DNA of 64,000 nucleotides from Mycolicibacterium sp. S2-37 (GCF_017352375.1 NZ_JAFEVR010000005.1:1-64000), one strand, 5' to 3'; positions 47,926 to 57,152 are shown, numbered from the stretch's first letter. Program-made: numbers and translations. Notes: generated by a model not told the origin, from the sequence alone.

Positions 47926-48882
47926 ATGAGACTCGGCGTGATGATCGGGGCCGAGCGCGGCGACATGGCGCGCAAGGTCGGCAAGTTGCTCTCAGACATC
48001 GAGTGGGCCGAGTCCGCCGGACTCGACACCGCGTGGATGCCGCAGGTGCCCAACGACTTCGACTGCCTGACCATGGTCGCGCTGATGGGCAGCCGCACCA
48101 CCCGCATCGAACTGGGTACCGCCGTTGTGCCGTTGCAGGCCCAACACCCGGTCGCGCTGGCCCGTCAGGCGCTCTCGGTGCATGCGGGCACCGCCAACCG
48201 ACTCGCGCTCGGTGTCGGGCCGTCGCACCACTGGATCGTGCGCGACATGCTGGGCATTCCGTACGAGAAGCCCGCTTCCTATACGCGTGACTACCTGGAG
48301 GTGCTCAACGCCGCAGTGGCGGGTCCCGGTGACGTCGACGTCGAGAACGCTTCGTTCACCGTGCACAATCCGACGGTGCTGCAGGCGGATTCGCCGATGC
48401 CCGTACTGGTGGCCGCGCTCGGTCCGGTGATGCTGCAGATCGCCGGAGAGTTGGCCGACGGAACCGTGTTGTGGATGGCCGACGAGCGGGCGATCGGCGA
48501 TCACATTGCGCCGCGTATCACCAAGGCCGCCGAGAACGCGGGCCGGCCCGCACCGCGGATCGTCGCCGGCATCCCCGTCTGTCTGTGCGCGAATTCGGAG
48601 ATCGACGTTGCCAAGGAGCGAGCGAACCGCATTCTCGCCGAGGCCGAGACGTCACCGAACTACCAGAAGCTGCTCGACCGCGGCGATGCGAGGGACGTGG
48701 GGGACCTCTGTGCCGCCGGGGACGAAGAGTCGATCCTGGCGCGCTTCAAGCAGTTCGCCGATGCGGGCGTGACCGATCTGTCGGTGCGCCTGCTGCCGAT
48801 CGGGCAGAACCGCGACGAGCTGATCGCCTCGAAATACCGGACCCGGGAAGTGATCGCCGAGCTGGCCAAGCAGGTGCGGTGA
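47926..48882 (+). CDS. LLM-class flavin/F420-dependent oxidoreductase
   Basis: The 318-residue luciferase-like protein resembles mycobacterial F420-dependent enzymes of the TIGR03564-type: GVMIGAERGDM at the start, RIELGTAVVPLQAQHPVALA, and RLALGVGPSHHWIV. Such enzymes use F420 or FMN for hydride transfer or monooxygenation. It lies in the mutase operon, between the small subunit and the CoA-transferase, whose start overlaps its stop (GTGA). The reaction is unknown; redox chemistry on the same CoA ester is possible. Confidence 0.83.
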   Translation: MRLGVMIGAERGDMARKVGKLLSDIEWAESAGLDTAWMPQVPNDFDCLTMVALMGSRTTRIELGTAVVPLQAQHPVALARQALSVHAGTANRLALGVGPSHHWIVRDMLGIPYEKPASYTRDYLEVLNAAVAGPGDVDVENASFTVHNPTVLQADSPMPVLVAALGPVMLQIAGELADGTVLWMADERAIGDHIAPRITKAAENAGRPAPRIVAGIPVCLCANSEIDVAKERANRILAEAETSPNYQKLLDRGDARDVGDLCAAGDEESILARFKQFADAGVTDLSVRLLPIGQNRDELIASKYRTREVIAELAKQVR

Positions 48883-49913
48883 ACGCTCCGCTCGCGGGAA
48901 TCCGCATCATCGAGGTCGGTGTGATGCTTGCCGGGCCGTACGCGACGATGATGCTGGCCGACCTCGGTGCCGAGGTGATCAAGGTCGAACCACCGGGCGG
49001 GGAGATCTCGCGTCAGGTCGGGGACAGCTATTTCGCCAGCCTCAACCGCAACAAGACCCACGTATTCCTCGACCTGCAGTCCGAAGAAGGTCAGCATCGG
49101 CTGGCCGAGCTCGTCGCGCAATCCCATGCGTTGCTGGTGAACATGAAGCCGTCGGCGATCCGGAAGCTCGGCCTGACCTATCAGAACCTGTCGCGCTTCA
49201 ACCCGGGCATCGTCTGTGTGGCGATGACCGGTTTCGGCCTCGACGGCGGTGACGATCCGGCTTTCGACTACGTCATCCAGGCCGCCACCGGGGTCGCCGC
49301 GATGACGGGCGATCCCGATGGCCCGCCGACGCTGCCGGGCTACTCCTCGGCCGACAACTCGACCGGGCTCACCGCGGCGCTGGGTCTGCTGGCGATGGTC
49401 GTCGCGGGGCGGGGCGGTCAGGTCGACGTCTCGTTGCGCGACGTCATGCTCTCGCAGCTGAACTACCGGGCCGCGGCCTATCTCAACGACGGCGTCGAAC
49501 CGCGTCGACATCCGAACGGCGCGCACTCCTATTACGTTCCCGCGCAGCTGTTCTCGACCGCAGACGGATACCTCGCCCTGTTCATCACCCACGACGGCTT
49601 CTGGCGGTTGTTCGCCGCCGAGGCGGGTATCGAGGGCTTCCCGACCATGGCCGAACGGTCGGCGCGCCGCGAGGAGGTGCTCGCGGTGGTGGAGGCGGCG
49701 CTGACGCAAGATTCTGCTGTGGGTTGGGAGAATCGGCTACGCCCGCTGGGTATCCCGGCCGCGGCGGTGCGGAGTCTGCCTGAGGCGCTGGACGCGACGC
49801 CCGGGGTCGTCGTCCGTGCAGGCGATTTCCGGTTGGTCGGCAGCCCGATCCGGGTCGCCGGATATCAACCCGACTACCGACCGCCTCCGCCGGTCGGTGG
49901 TCATTCGTCGTAG
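48879..49913 (+). CDS. Family III CoA-transferase (CaiB/BaiF)
   Basis: The 344-residue protein has the family start GIRIIEVGVMLAGPYATMML with ADLGAEVIKVEPPGG, and GFGLDGGDDPAFDYVIQA. The likely catalytic Asp is in SSADNSTGLTAALG. It would move CoA between acids, for example from a pathway product to the incoming acid. At 344 residues it is slightly shorter than usual (380-400). It is coupled to the LLM gene by GTGA and converges on the ferredoxin gene with a 13-bp overlap. Confidence 0.88.
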   Translation: MNAPLAGIRIIEVGVMLAGPYATMMLADLGAEVIKVEPPGGEISRQVGDSYFASLNRNKTHVFLDLQSEEGQHRLAELVAQSHALLVNMKPSAIRKLGLTYQNLSRFNPGIVCVAMTGFGLDGGDDPAFDYVIQAATGVAAMTGDPDGPPTLPGYSSADNSTGLTAALGLLAMVVAGRGGQVDVSLRDVMLSQLNYRAAAYLNDGVEPRRHPNGAHSYYVPAQLFSTADGYLALFITHDGFWRLFAAEAGIEGFPTMAERSARREEVLAVVEAALTQDSAVGWENRLRPLGIPAAAVRSLPEALDATPGVVVRAGDFRLVGSPIRVAGYQPDYRPPPPVGGHSS

Positions 49914-50203
49914 GTGACCGTGGTCCGCTCGGTATCGGGCACGGCCTGGCAGGTCAGCACGTATCCCTCCTCGACCTCGTCCTCGTCGAGAGCGTCGTTG
50001 ATGCGCATGGGCGCGGTGCCCTCGGTCAGTTTCGCCATGCAGGTCCCGCAGTTGCCCGCCTCGCAGGAAAAGGGCGGAGCCAGACCGGCCCGGCGCGCAC
50101 TCTCGAGCAGTGTTTCGCCCGCCACCCTGCGCACGTTGGCCGTCTTGCGATCGAGCACGATCGTGACGTCGCCCCCCGGCGCGGGCATCGGTTCGGCCGT
50201 CAT
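49901..50203 (-). CDS. Plant-type [2Fe-2S] ferredoxin
   Basis: The 100-residue protein has the C-x4-C-x2-C...C cluster pattern (FSCEAGNCGTCMAKL and LTCQ near residue 85). It could serve an oxygenase, the P450 at 38 kb or the LLM enzyme; no reductase gene is near. Its ATG has an AAGGAG site, and the palindromic operator at 50237-50253 lies 34 bases upstream, so it should be regulated together with the divergent ligase operon. Confidence 0.9.
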   Translation of the reverse strand: MTAEPMPAPGGDVTIVLDRKTANVRRVAGETLLESARRAGLAPPFSCEAGNCGTCMAKLTEGTAPMRINDALDEDEVEEGYVLTCQAVPDTERTTVTYDE

Positions 50204-50236
50204 ACGACTCCTTCGAACATCATGATTCTTACCAGC

Positions 50237-50253
50237 GGAGAATACTATTCTCC
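50237..50253. promoter_or_regulatory. Palindromic operator GGAGAAT-ACT-ATTCTCC
   Basis: A perfect 17-base palindrome lies between the divergent ferredoxin and acyl-CoA ligase genes. It is directly followed by TAAAAT (50254-50259), a good -10 box for the ligase operon, so a bound protein would block that promoter. The core GAGAAT-N3-ATTCTC recurs at 59323-59341, and half of it in the 29-bp elements at 45.7 and 45.9 kb. The symmetry and size suit a TetR-family dimer. Confidence 0.7.
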
Positions 50254-50309
50254 TAAAATGTTAGGGTGTTCTCAACAACGAGTTTACGGTGCAGGAGGGT
50301 CCGGCGGCG

Positions 50310-51731
50310 GTGAGCGATGGCCGACACGTGACTGAACGCGCCGCGCTGGCCTGCGGCGACCGCGAGTACTCGCTACCCCAACTCGACGCGCTGACCAGCG
50401 GGATGGCCACAGCACTCGAACAGCGCGGGGTGCGCGCCGGCGACCGGGTCGCGATCATGTCGTCCAACCGGCCGGAATTCGTCGTCGCATTACGGGCCAT
50501 CTGGGCGCTCGGCGCGGCGGCCGTACTGATCAGCTCGGCGTGGAGGCGCTCCGAGGTCACCCATGCGCTGGAGCTGACCCGCCCCCGGCACGCGGTGGGC
50601 GACCATCCCGTGCTGGCAGAGCTGATGCCGATGCTGCACCTCGACGAACCGGTGACCCCCGGCCTGCGGGTCTTCGATGCGGTCGATCCGGACGGTGATG
50701 CGCTCTTCGTGTTCAGTTCCGGCACGACAGGCATGCCGAAGGCAGTACGTCACACGCACCGGGCTTTCGGTGTGGCGGTGCGACATTGGCGGGAGGCGCT
50801 GGAACTGTCGGCCGCCGACCGGATGCAGATCATGACGCCGCCGTCGCACATCCTGGGGCTGCTCAACATCGTCATGGCGCTGGACACCGGCGCCTGGGTC
50901 CGCCTGCACCCGCGGTTCGACATCGACACGATGCTCCGTCACATCGAGTCCGATCGGATCACGATCGAGATGGCCGTCGCACCGATCGCCTTGGCGCTGG
51001 CGGCGCATCCGAAGCTCGAGGGATACGACCTGTCCTCGCTCCGCTACGTCATGTGGTGCGCCACGCCGGTGACCGAGAGCGTCGCCGCCCGCGTCTCCGA
51101 CCGCGCAGGACTGCGGTGGGTCACCGCCTACGGAACCACCGAACTGCCCGTCATCGCGGCCAATCCGATCGGATCGGCCCGGCTGGACACCGTGGGGCGA
51201 CCGGTCCCCGGCGTGCAGATGCGGATCGTCGCCCTCGACGGCGGTGGCCCGCTCGGACCGGGTGCCGAGGGGGAGATCCAGGTGCGGTCCGATTCGGTGA
51301 TGGCCGGTTGTCTTCCGGAGTCCGCGACGGCGGAGGCGTTCGACGACGGCTGGTACCGAACCGGCGACGTCGGATACCTCGATGACGACGGGTTTCTGCG
51401 TATCACCGACCGGTCCAAGGAGATGATCAAGGTCAGGGGCTTTCAAGTCGCCCCGGCCGAGATCGAGGGCGTGCTGCACGGACATCCGGCCGTCGAGGAC
51501 TGCGCGGTGTTCGGCGAACCCGACGCCGCCGACGGCGAGGCCGTCGTGGCGGCGGTCGCCGCCGCGCACGCCGTGGAGGCCGAAGAGCTGATCGACCTCG
51601 CGGGCCGGCAACTGGCGTCCTACAAACGACCCCGTCGGGTGGTCTTCGTCCCCGACATCCCGCGCCTGCCCTCCGGAAAGGTCTTGCGCCGAGTGTTGAA
51701 GGAGCAGCATGGACGTCCGTCTGACATCTGA
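50310..51731 (+). CDS. Acyl-CoA synthetase (AMP-binding)
   Basis: The 473-residue ligase has VFSSGTTGMPKAVRHTH (P-loop), AYGTTELPVIAANP, the YRTGDVGYLDDDGF hinge and the lid lysine in PSGKVLRRVLK. It should activate the acid that the following acyl-CoA dehydrogenase pair oxidises. The GTG at 50310 has an AGGAGG site 10 bases upstream; GTG at 50289 is an alternative. The next gene starts 23 bases inside its end. Confidence 0.88.
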   Translation: MSDGRHVTERAALACGDREYSLPQLDALTSGMATALEQRGVRAGDRVAIMSSNRPEFVVALRAIWALGAAAVLISSAWRRSEVTHALELTRPRHAVGDHPVLAELMPMLHLDEPVTPGLRVFDAVDPDGDALFVFSSGTTGMPKAVRHTHRAFGVAVRHWREALELSAADRMQIMTPPSHILGLLNIVMALDTGAWVRLHPRFDIDTMLRHIESDRITIEMAVAPIALALAAHPKLEGYDLSSLRYVMWCATPVTESVAARVSDRAGLRWVTAYGTTELPVIAANPIGSARLDTVGRPVPGVQMRIVALDGGGPLGPGAEGEIQVRSDSVMAGCLPESATAEAFDDGWYRTGDVGYLDDDGFLRITDRSKEMIKVRGFQVAPAEIEGVLHGHPAVEDCAVFGEPDAADGEAVVAAVAAAHAVEAEELIDLAGRQLASYKRPRRVVFVPDIPRLPSGKVLRRVLKEQHGRPSDI

Positions 51732-52524
51732 ACAACAGCAACTGCGGGATGCCGCCGCGGAGGTCGCAGGCGATCTCGGTCCAAGATCGGTGGCCGACCT
51801 CGACGACCGGACGCGGATCGGCCGGCTCGAGAAGGCGGTCGACGCCACGGGGTTTCGAACGCTGCGCTCGGACGGCGCCTCGGCGGTGGAGGTAGCGATC
51901 GTCGCGGAGGAGTTCGGCCGGGGGCTGGTCGACGTCCCCTTCCTCGGACCGGTGCTCGTCGACGAGCTGCAACGCCGGCTCGGAGCTGACGTGACCGTCA
52001 CCGCCACCGGCCGGGAGTCGGTCGACTTGACCGGAAGCCTTGCCGGAGTAGATGAGTCGCCCGCCCAACTCGCCGAGCTGTCCGAACAGGACGCTGGGCG
52101 CTGGTATGCGCTGGCGCTGGCGGCCACCACCGCCGACATCGTGGGTGCCGCTCGGGGAACCCACACCCTGGCGACCGAATACGCCAAGGTCCGCGAACAG
52201 TACGGCGCGCCGATCGGTTCGTATCAGGCGGTCGCACACCTCCTGGCCGAGAGCCTGGCGCTGATCGAGGGATCGATCAGCATCTCCCGTCACGCCGCGT
52301 GGGCGGTTGACGAACTGCCGGTGCACGAGGCGATCGAAGCGGCGCGGATCGCCAAGATCTACTGTGCGCGTGCGGCAATGACGGTGTGTGAGACGTCGAT
52401 CCAGGTGCACGGCGGCATCGGTAACACCTGGGAATGCCTGGCGCACGTCTATCTGCGCCGGGTGCTGGCCGCCACCGAGGCGTGGCCCGCGAATCTGGAG
52501 GAGCTGACCATTGGACTTTCGTGA
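51709..52524 (+). CDS. Acyl-CoA dehydrogenase, short subunit
   Basis: At 271 residues this acyl-CoA dehydrogenase is about 100 residues shorter than the usual 380. The N-terminal helical part (LTSEQQQLRDAAAEVAGD) and C-terminal helical part (YAKVREQYGAPIGSYQAVAH, QVHGGIGNTWE) are present, but the middle beta-domain is mostly missing. This is the pattern of the partner subunit in alpha2beta2 mycobacterial enzymes such as the ChsE pairs of cholesterol breakdown. It overlaps the genes on both sides, so co-assembly with the downstream dehydrogenase is likely. Confidence 0.87.
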   Translation: MDVRLTSEQQQLRDAAAEVAGDLGPRSVADLDDRTRIGRLEKAVDATGFRTLRSDGASAVEVAIVAEEFGRGLVDVPFLGPVLVDELQRRLGADVTVTATGRESVDLTGSLAGVDESPAQLAELSEQDAGRWYALALAATTADIVGAARGTHTLATEYAKVREQYGAPIGSYQAVAHLLAESLALIEGSISISRHAAWAVDELPVHEAIEAARIAKIYCARAAMTVCETSIQVHGGIGNTWECLAHVYLRRVLAATEAWPANLEELTIGLS

Positions 52525-53608
52525 CTCACCCGACGAGGCCGCCTTCCGGGAACGCCTGCGCCACTGGCTGACCGAGCAGAAGGGCAAGTTCCCGACTTCC
52601 GGTGACGCCTATTGGGCCAAGGCAGGCGAGTGGCATCAGGCGCTGTTCGGCGCCGGGTTCTTCGGCACATCCTGGCCGAAGGAGTACGGCGGGCAGGATC
52701 TGCCCCCGGTGTTCGACGTGATCGTCGACGAGGAGATCGCCAAGGCCGGCGCACCGGCACGGCCGAGCCTCGGGTACCTCGTCGTCGGCCTGAGTCACCA
52801 CGGGAGCGAGGAACTGCGGCAACGCTTCCTACCCGGCATGATCAACGGCACCGAGCGCTGGTGCCAGGGTTTCTCCGAACCCGGTGCCGGCTCGGATCTG
52901 GCGTCGCTGACCACCACGGCCGTTCCCGGCGCTGACGACCCGGAGACCTACGTGATCAACGGCCACAAGGTGTGGACCAGCTACTCCGACGTCGCAGACT
53001 GGTGCCTGGTGCTGGCGCGCACCGATCGCGATGTACCCAAGCACAAGGGCATCTCGGCGTTCATCGTCGACATGCACCAGCCCGGCATCGAGCAGCGTCC
53101 GTTGAAGATGATCAGCGGTGTCACCAGGGAGTTCGGGCAGGTGGTGTTCGACGGGGTCAGGGTGCCCGCCCAGAACATGGTCGGCGCACCGGGGGAGGGC
53201 TGGAAGCTGGCGATGACGGTCGTCAGCCATGAGCGCGAACCCTCGACTCTCGGATTCTCGGCGCGCTATGGGAAGACGGTGCGCCAGATGGCCTCTCGAG
53301 TCGACGGTGCTCCGCCGGAGGAGCTGCTGTGGGCGTGGGTGCAGACCGAGATGCTGCGGCTGCATGTGCGCAGGCGCCTGTCCGAGCAGCTCGGCGGCCT
53401 GACGCACGGGCCGCAGGGGTCACTCGACAAGCTGCTGATGACGTGGGTCGAGCAGTCCGTCGGTCACGCGGCGCTCAAGACGGTCGGGACGTCGGACGAG
53501 GAGCTGTTCGGGGCGTACATGTACAGCCGGGCTCAGAGCGTCATGGGCGGTACGTCGCAGATCCAGAAGAACATCATCGCTGGCCGGATACTCGGATTGG
53601 GAGTGTGA
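52511..53608 (+). CDS. Acyl-CoA dehydrogenase, long subunit
   Basis: The 365-residue subunit has the full fold: GTSWPKEYGGQDLPP, the FAD/substrate segment GFSEPGAGSDLASLTT, VINGHKVWTSYSDVADW and the end MGGTSQIQKNIIAGRILG. At the position of the medium-chain catalytic Glu (EGT) it has Gly (GGT), so the base must come from elsewhere, as in other two-subunit FadE pairs. The start is TTG at 52511 with a GGAG site. With the short subunit it should make an enoyl-CoA. Confidence 0.9.
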   Translation: MDFRDSPDEAAFRERLRHWLTEQKGKFPTSGDAYWAKAGEWHQALFGAGFFGTSWPKEYGGQDLPPVFDVIVDEEIAKAGAPARPSLGYLVVGLSHHGSEELRQRFLPGMINGTERWCQGFSEPGAGSDLASLTTTAVPGADDPETYVINGHKVWTSYSDVADWCLVLARTDRDVPKHKGISAFIVDMHQPGIEQRPLKMISGVTREFGQVVFDGVRVPAQNMVGAPGEGWKLAMTVVSHEREPSTLGFSARYGKTVRQMASRVDGAPPEELLWAWVQTEMLRLHVRRRLSEQLGGLTHGPQGSLDKLLMTWVEQSVGHAALKTVGTSDEELFGAYMYSRAQSVMGGTSQIQKNIIAGRILGLGV

Positions 53609-53610
53609 AC

Positions 53611-54378
53611 ATGTACGGCATGCCGGAGGAGATTCAGGTCACCGCGGACGGTCCGCTGCGGATCATCACGCTCAACCGACCTGACGCGCTCAACGCGGTC
53701 AACGATTCGCTGCACTGTGGTCTTGCGCAGCTGTGGTCGCGGCTCAACGAGGATCTCGACGCCCGTGCAGCGGTGATCACCGGTGCGGGACGGGCGTTTT
53801 CGGCCGGTGGCGACTTCGCTTACCTGCAGGAGCTCAGCGGTGACCCGGAGCTGCGGCGCAAGACCATCCTGCACGGCCGCGAGATCGTGCTGGGTATGAC
53901 GCGGACCCGCATCCCCGTGGTCGCCGCGGTGAACGGCCCCGCCGTCGGGCTGGGCTGCAGCCTGGTCGCGTTGAGCGACATCGTCTACATGGCGCCCACG
54001 GCGTACTTCGCCGATCCGCATGTGCAGGTCGGCCTGGTGGCCGCCGACGGCGGTCCCCTGACGTGGCCGCTGCACATCAGCCTCCTGCTGGCCAAGGAAT
54101 TCGCGATGACGGGCACCCGGATCTCCGCGCAGCGCGCCGCCGAACTCGGGCTGGCCAACCACGTCGTCGAGGATCCGGTGGGGGAGGCGATCGCGTGCGC
54201 CGAGAAGATGATGGCGCTGCCCCGCCAGGCGCTCGAGGCCACCAAGCGGATGCTCAACATCCACCTGGAGCGGGCCGTGCTGGCGAGTCTGGACTACGCG
54301 AACACCGCTGAGGAGCAGTCGTTTCTGACCGACGATTTCAAGGCGATCGTGACGAAACTGAACGCCAAGAAGAACTGA
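53611..54378 (+). CDS. Enoyl-CoA hydratase/isomerase
   Basis: The 255-residue crotonase-fold enzyme has the oxyanion-hole segments AFSAGGDFAYL and NGPAVGLGCSL, and DPHVQVGLVAADGGPLTWPL. Catalytic Glu positions of classical hydratase are not both evident, so isomerase or hydrolase activity is possible. I chose the ATG at 53611 (GGGAG 7 bases upstream) over the GTG at 53605 that overlaps the preceding stop. It continues the ligase-dehydrogenase operon. Confidence 0.88.
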   Translation: MYGMPEEIQVTADGPLRIITLNRPDALNAVNDSLHCGLAQLWSRLNEDLDARAAVITGAGRAFSAGGDFAYLQELSGDPELRRKTILHGREIVLGMTRTRIPVVAAVNGPAVGLGCSLVALSDIVYMAPTAYFADPHVQVGLVAADGGPLTWPLHISLLLAKEFAMTGTRISAQRAAELGLANHVVEDPVGEAIACAEKMMALPRQALEATKRMLNIHLERAVLASLDYANTAEEQSFLTDDFKAIVTKLNAKKN

Positions 54379-54394
54379 TCTAGGGTCTACAGGC

Positions 54395-54961
54395 ATGCTC
54401 GATGCCCTGTGGACTCAGGCTACCCGCCACCCGTTCCTCGACGCCGTTCGCGACGGAACCATCAGCGACACCGCATTCGACCGCTGGCTGGTACAGGACG
54501 CACTGTTCGTGGCGGACCTGCTCACCTTCCAGGCCAGATTGTTGGCGCGCGCGCCGCGGCAGGCGCAGTCGGCGCTGGCCGGCGGATGCGTCGCACTCGT
54601 CGCGGAACTCGACTGGTTCGACGTCCAGGCACGATCCCGGGGCATCGACCTGAACCAGTCGGCGCTGTCCACCACGCTCGCCTACCGGGACGTGTTGTCG
54701 CGCTTGGACGCCGCACCCTACGACGCCGCCGTCACGGCGCTGTGGGCCCTCGAGCGGGTGTATCTGCTCGCCTGGACGCATGCATCCTCACCGTCTTCCC
54801 CGTTCACCGAGTTCACCGAACACTGGACCGATCCGGGCTTCGCCGAGTACGTGGCCGCGCTCGAGACGTTGGCCACCCCCGGCGAACACGACGCCCTCCT
54901 CGACGATGTGCTGCGTCACGAGATCGCCTTCTGGGACATGGCGCTGGCGCCCGGCCACTGA
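54395..54961 (+). CDS. TenA-like protein
   Basis: The 188-residue all-helical protein resembles TenA/thiaminase II: LWTQATRHPFLDAVRDGTIS at the start, FDRWLVQDALFVADL, and the ending HEIAFWDMALA. The active-site Cys of TenA-C proteins is not found at the expected place (the only Cys is in GGCVAL), so it is of the Cys-less type or has another role. No thiamine genes are near. It is 16 bases after the hydratase and may share its transcript. Confidence 0.8.
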   Translation: MLDALWTQATRHPFLDAVRDGTISDTAFDRWLVQDALFVADLLTFQARLLARAPRQAQSALAGGCVALVAELDWFDVQARSRGIDLNQSALSTTLAYRDVLSRLDAAPYDAAVTALWALERVYLLAWTHASSPSSPFTEFTEHWTDPGFAEYVAALETLATPGEHDALLDDVLRHEIAFWDMALAPGH

Positions 54962-54971
54962 GCGCCGCCGG

Positions 54972-55898
54972 TCAGACCCGGGCGGGAAATCGGCCGGGTA
55001 CATGGCCCGATTCCCGTAGCCACCCCTTTCGCGCCGCGGGATACCACTTGAGTGCGGCGGGAACGTACGGCCAGGCGGTGCGGACCGCCGCGCGGATGGC
55101 GCGGTACCGGCGGTCGTCCGCGCGGGACCAGCGGATGCCGAACCGGTCACGTACGGCGGGCGGCAGCCCGCCGAAGATGACCAGGCGCATCGGCGGCGCC
55201 AGGGCCGTGCGCACCGCCGTGGTGGGCAACAGCAGGTCGGCCAGTGGCCGCAGACGCGGATGCGTGGGGTAATGGGGTGAGGCGCTCATATCGGGGATCG
55301 AACGCCGGTTGATGAAGTCGATGAGGCGATCCGACGCGGGATTGGGCGCGAGGACCTCGGCGCAGACCCGCGCGAACTCCTGGTCGAAGGCCGCCCGATC
55401 CTTCGGAAGGATGCCGACCGACATTCCGTAGCGCCGGTACCACTCGCAGCCGTCGGCATACAGCCGTGCGCTGTCCTCGATGGTCAGGTGATACCGCTCC
55501 CACTGCGATGCAATGCGATCCACCATCCGCTGGAACGTGGCGTGCGCCCACCAGAAGGTGTCCGGATGAAGGGCGTGGTAGCGATCGCCGACGGGCAGAA
55601 CGCCCTTGATGTCGCGGTGGAAGTCGCGCACCTCGATGCCGGTGGCGTCCGCGGTCGGGCCGCCGTAGACGGTGCCGAGGATGCCCGGAAGTGACCGGAA
55701 CACCCGGTCCACGGGGTCGTCGAAGAAGTCGGAGTGGTCGATGAGTCCCTGTCCGATGGCCGGGTGCATGGTCTGCAGCAGACCGGCGGTGCCGCCCTCG
55801 AAGGCGATGCGCATATCGCCGGCCCACCGCCACAGCAGCGAGTCGGGTCCGAGTTCGCGCCGGGCGGCCGCGGGGTCACCCGTCGAGTTCACCGACAC
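54972..55898 (-). CDS. DUF2236 / MpaB-type oxygenase-like protein, copy A
   Basis: The 308-residue protein has the DUF2236 pattern of latex-clearing and MpaB-type oxygenases: GDMRIAFEGGTAGLLQTMHP, VRDFHRDIKGV with the conserved R-x2-H, and HPDTFWWAHATF. Family members may bind heme or other metals and cleave isoprenoid chains; function here is open. The GTG start lies 23 bases inside the upstream DUF2236 gene, so both are one operon. The chosen start drops a poorly conserved extension. Confidence 0.78.
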   Translation of the reverse strand: MSVNSTGDPAAARRELGPDSLLWRWAGDMRIAFEGGTAGLLQTMHPAIGQGLIDHSDFFDDPVDRVFRSLPGILGTVYGGPTADATGIEVRDFHRDIKGVLPVGDRYHALHPDTFWWAHATFQRMVDRIASQWERYHLTIEDSARLYADGCEWYRRYGMSVGILPKDRAAFDQEFARVCAEVLAPNPASDRLIDFINRRSIPDMSASPHYPTHPRLRPLADLLLPTTAVRTALAPPMRLVIFGGLPPAVRDRFGIRWSRADDRRYRAIRAAVRTAWPYVPAALKWYPAARKGWLRESGHVPGRFPARV

Positions 55899-57105
55899 CG
55901 TGCGCGCCCTCGCCGAAATATCTGTCCAACAGCTTTTCGCTGCTGCGCGCGCCCCACCGGTCCAGGTAGCCGCGGCCGGTGCGCGTGCGCGAAAGCACCT
56001 GGTACCGAACGACATTCCCGGCGACGACGGGCAGCACGGCCCAGGGCGGTGCCGGCCGCAAGTCCAGATCGCGCATACCCTCCCGGCGCAGGAAGTAGGT
56101 GAGCAGGCTCAGCAACCGGGCCCGGTGGTAGGCGCCCCGCAGCCCTGCCAAATTCGGGTAGTGCAGATGGCGTTGCGCTTCGACGATCGCGTTGGCCAGC
56201 TGAGGACCCGCCGCGCTGACCGTCGCCTGGGTGAGAAGCATGTGGTAGTTCAGGCGATGTTGCTCCATCTCCCGGTCACACAGCCAATCCTCGTTGACGC
56301 CCAGGAGCCAGCCGACGTACTTCCAGAGATGCATGATCGCTCGCGACTCGGCTCTGGTCACCCGGACGCCGAGCAACCGGACGCCGAGAAGTAGTGCGCC
56401 GTTGAACAATCCGAGGGTGGCGGCCTGATCGGTCTGGTTGATCGGCTGGCCCCAGTGGTCGACGTCCCAGCGACCGTTGGTCTCGAACTGGTGATTCACC
56501 AGGGCGTGCATGGCGCGCACATGCACAGTCAGCTTGAAACCCTCACGGTCCCGGCGCATCCCGTCGGGCTGGGACACCGCAACCGCCCACTTCTGTGTCT
56601 CGGCGAGGCGGCGCGCGGTGCGGTGACCGGTCAGCCCCCCGGTTTCGACGAGCAGGTCGGTGGGTCCGCCGAACCGGTACCCACCGATGAGGGAGAGCGC
56701 GAGCATGACGTCGGCGGCGTTGGTCCCCAGGCGGCGGTACGCCGCGGCGCCTTCGTTGAGCAGGGCGAAATCGACCCAGGCAGGGGTGTCCTCGACGACG
56801 TCGAAGAACGCACGCAGCGGCGGTGGGCATTCGGGCAGGCTGTCCACCCCACCGTCGAGTGCCTGCCGGAACTGACCCATGGTGACCCGGTCGGGATCGC
56901 CCAGATCGGTGCTGTGCATCGCCGCGACGAGCCGCGCCCCGACTTCGTCGCGGTGCATGAGGCGCCGGCCGATGAGTTGGATCAGTCCGTCGTCCGGTCG
57001 GACCGTCTTGGTGAGCAAGCGCAGCGGCCGACCCAGGCGGCGGTTGCGCTCGGGCGCCGCCATGAACCGGCGGGGAACGGTAGCTGTTACCTCGTGTGCG
57101 ACCAT
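55876..57105 (-). CDS. DUF2236 / Lcp-like oxygenase-like protein, copy B
   Basis: The 409-residue protein is nearer to the rubber oxygenase Lcp layout: KLTVHVRAMHALVNHQF with conserved His and Arg, DHWGQPINQTDQAATLGLFN and the following LGVRVTRAE. Lcp binds heme b through a His in this type of region and cleaves polyisoprene; no secretion signal is seen, so the target would be intracellular. The ATG at 57105 was chosen; an upstream ATG at 57141 would add 12 residues. It is divergent from the TetR gene with about 50 bp between. Confidence 0.8.
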   Translation of the reverse strand: MVAHEVTATVPRRFMAAPERNRRLGRPLRLLTKTVRPDDGLIQLIGRRLMHRDEVGARLVAAMHSTDLGDPDRVTMGQFRQALDGGVDSLPECPPPLRAFFDVVEDTPAWVDFALLNEGAAAYRRLGTNAADVMLALSLIGGYRFGGPTDLLVETGGLTGHRTARRLAETQKWAVAVSQPDGMRRDREGFKLTVHVRAMHALVNHQFETNGRWDVDHWGQPINQTDQAATLGLFNGALLLGVRLLGVRVTRAESRAIMHLWKYVGWLLGVNEDWLCDREMEQHRLNYHMLLTQATVSAAGPQLANAIVEAQRHLHYPNLAGLRGAYHRARLLSLLTYFLRREGMRDLDLRPAPPWAVLPVVAGNVVRYQVLSRTRTGRGYLDRWGARSSEKLLDRYFGEGAHGVGELDG

Positions 57106-57152
57106 GAATCCATGCTGACACGAGCGATCATTCGCGTTCAATTCGCATTCTG

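Noticed and set aside
57125..57150. A further GAGAAT-N3-ATTCTC site before the TetR gene at 57153
   Set aside because: The region has ATTCGC direct repeats and ATTCTG but no inverted GAGAAT partner, so it does not match the motif.
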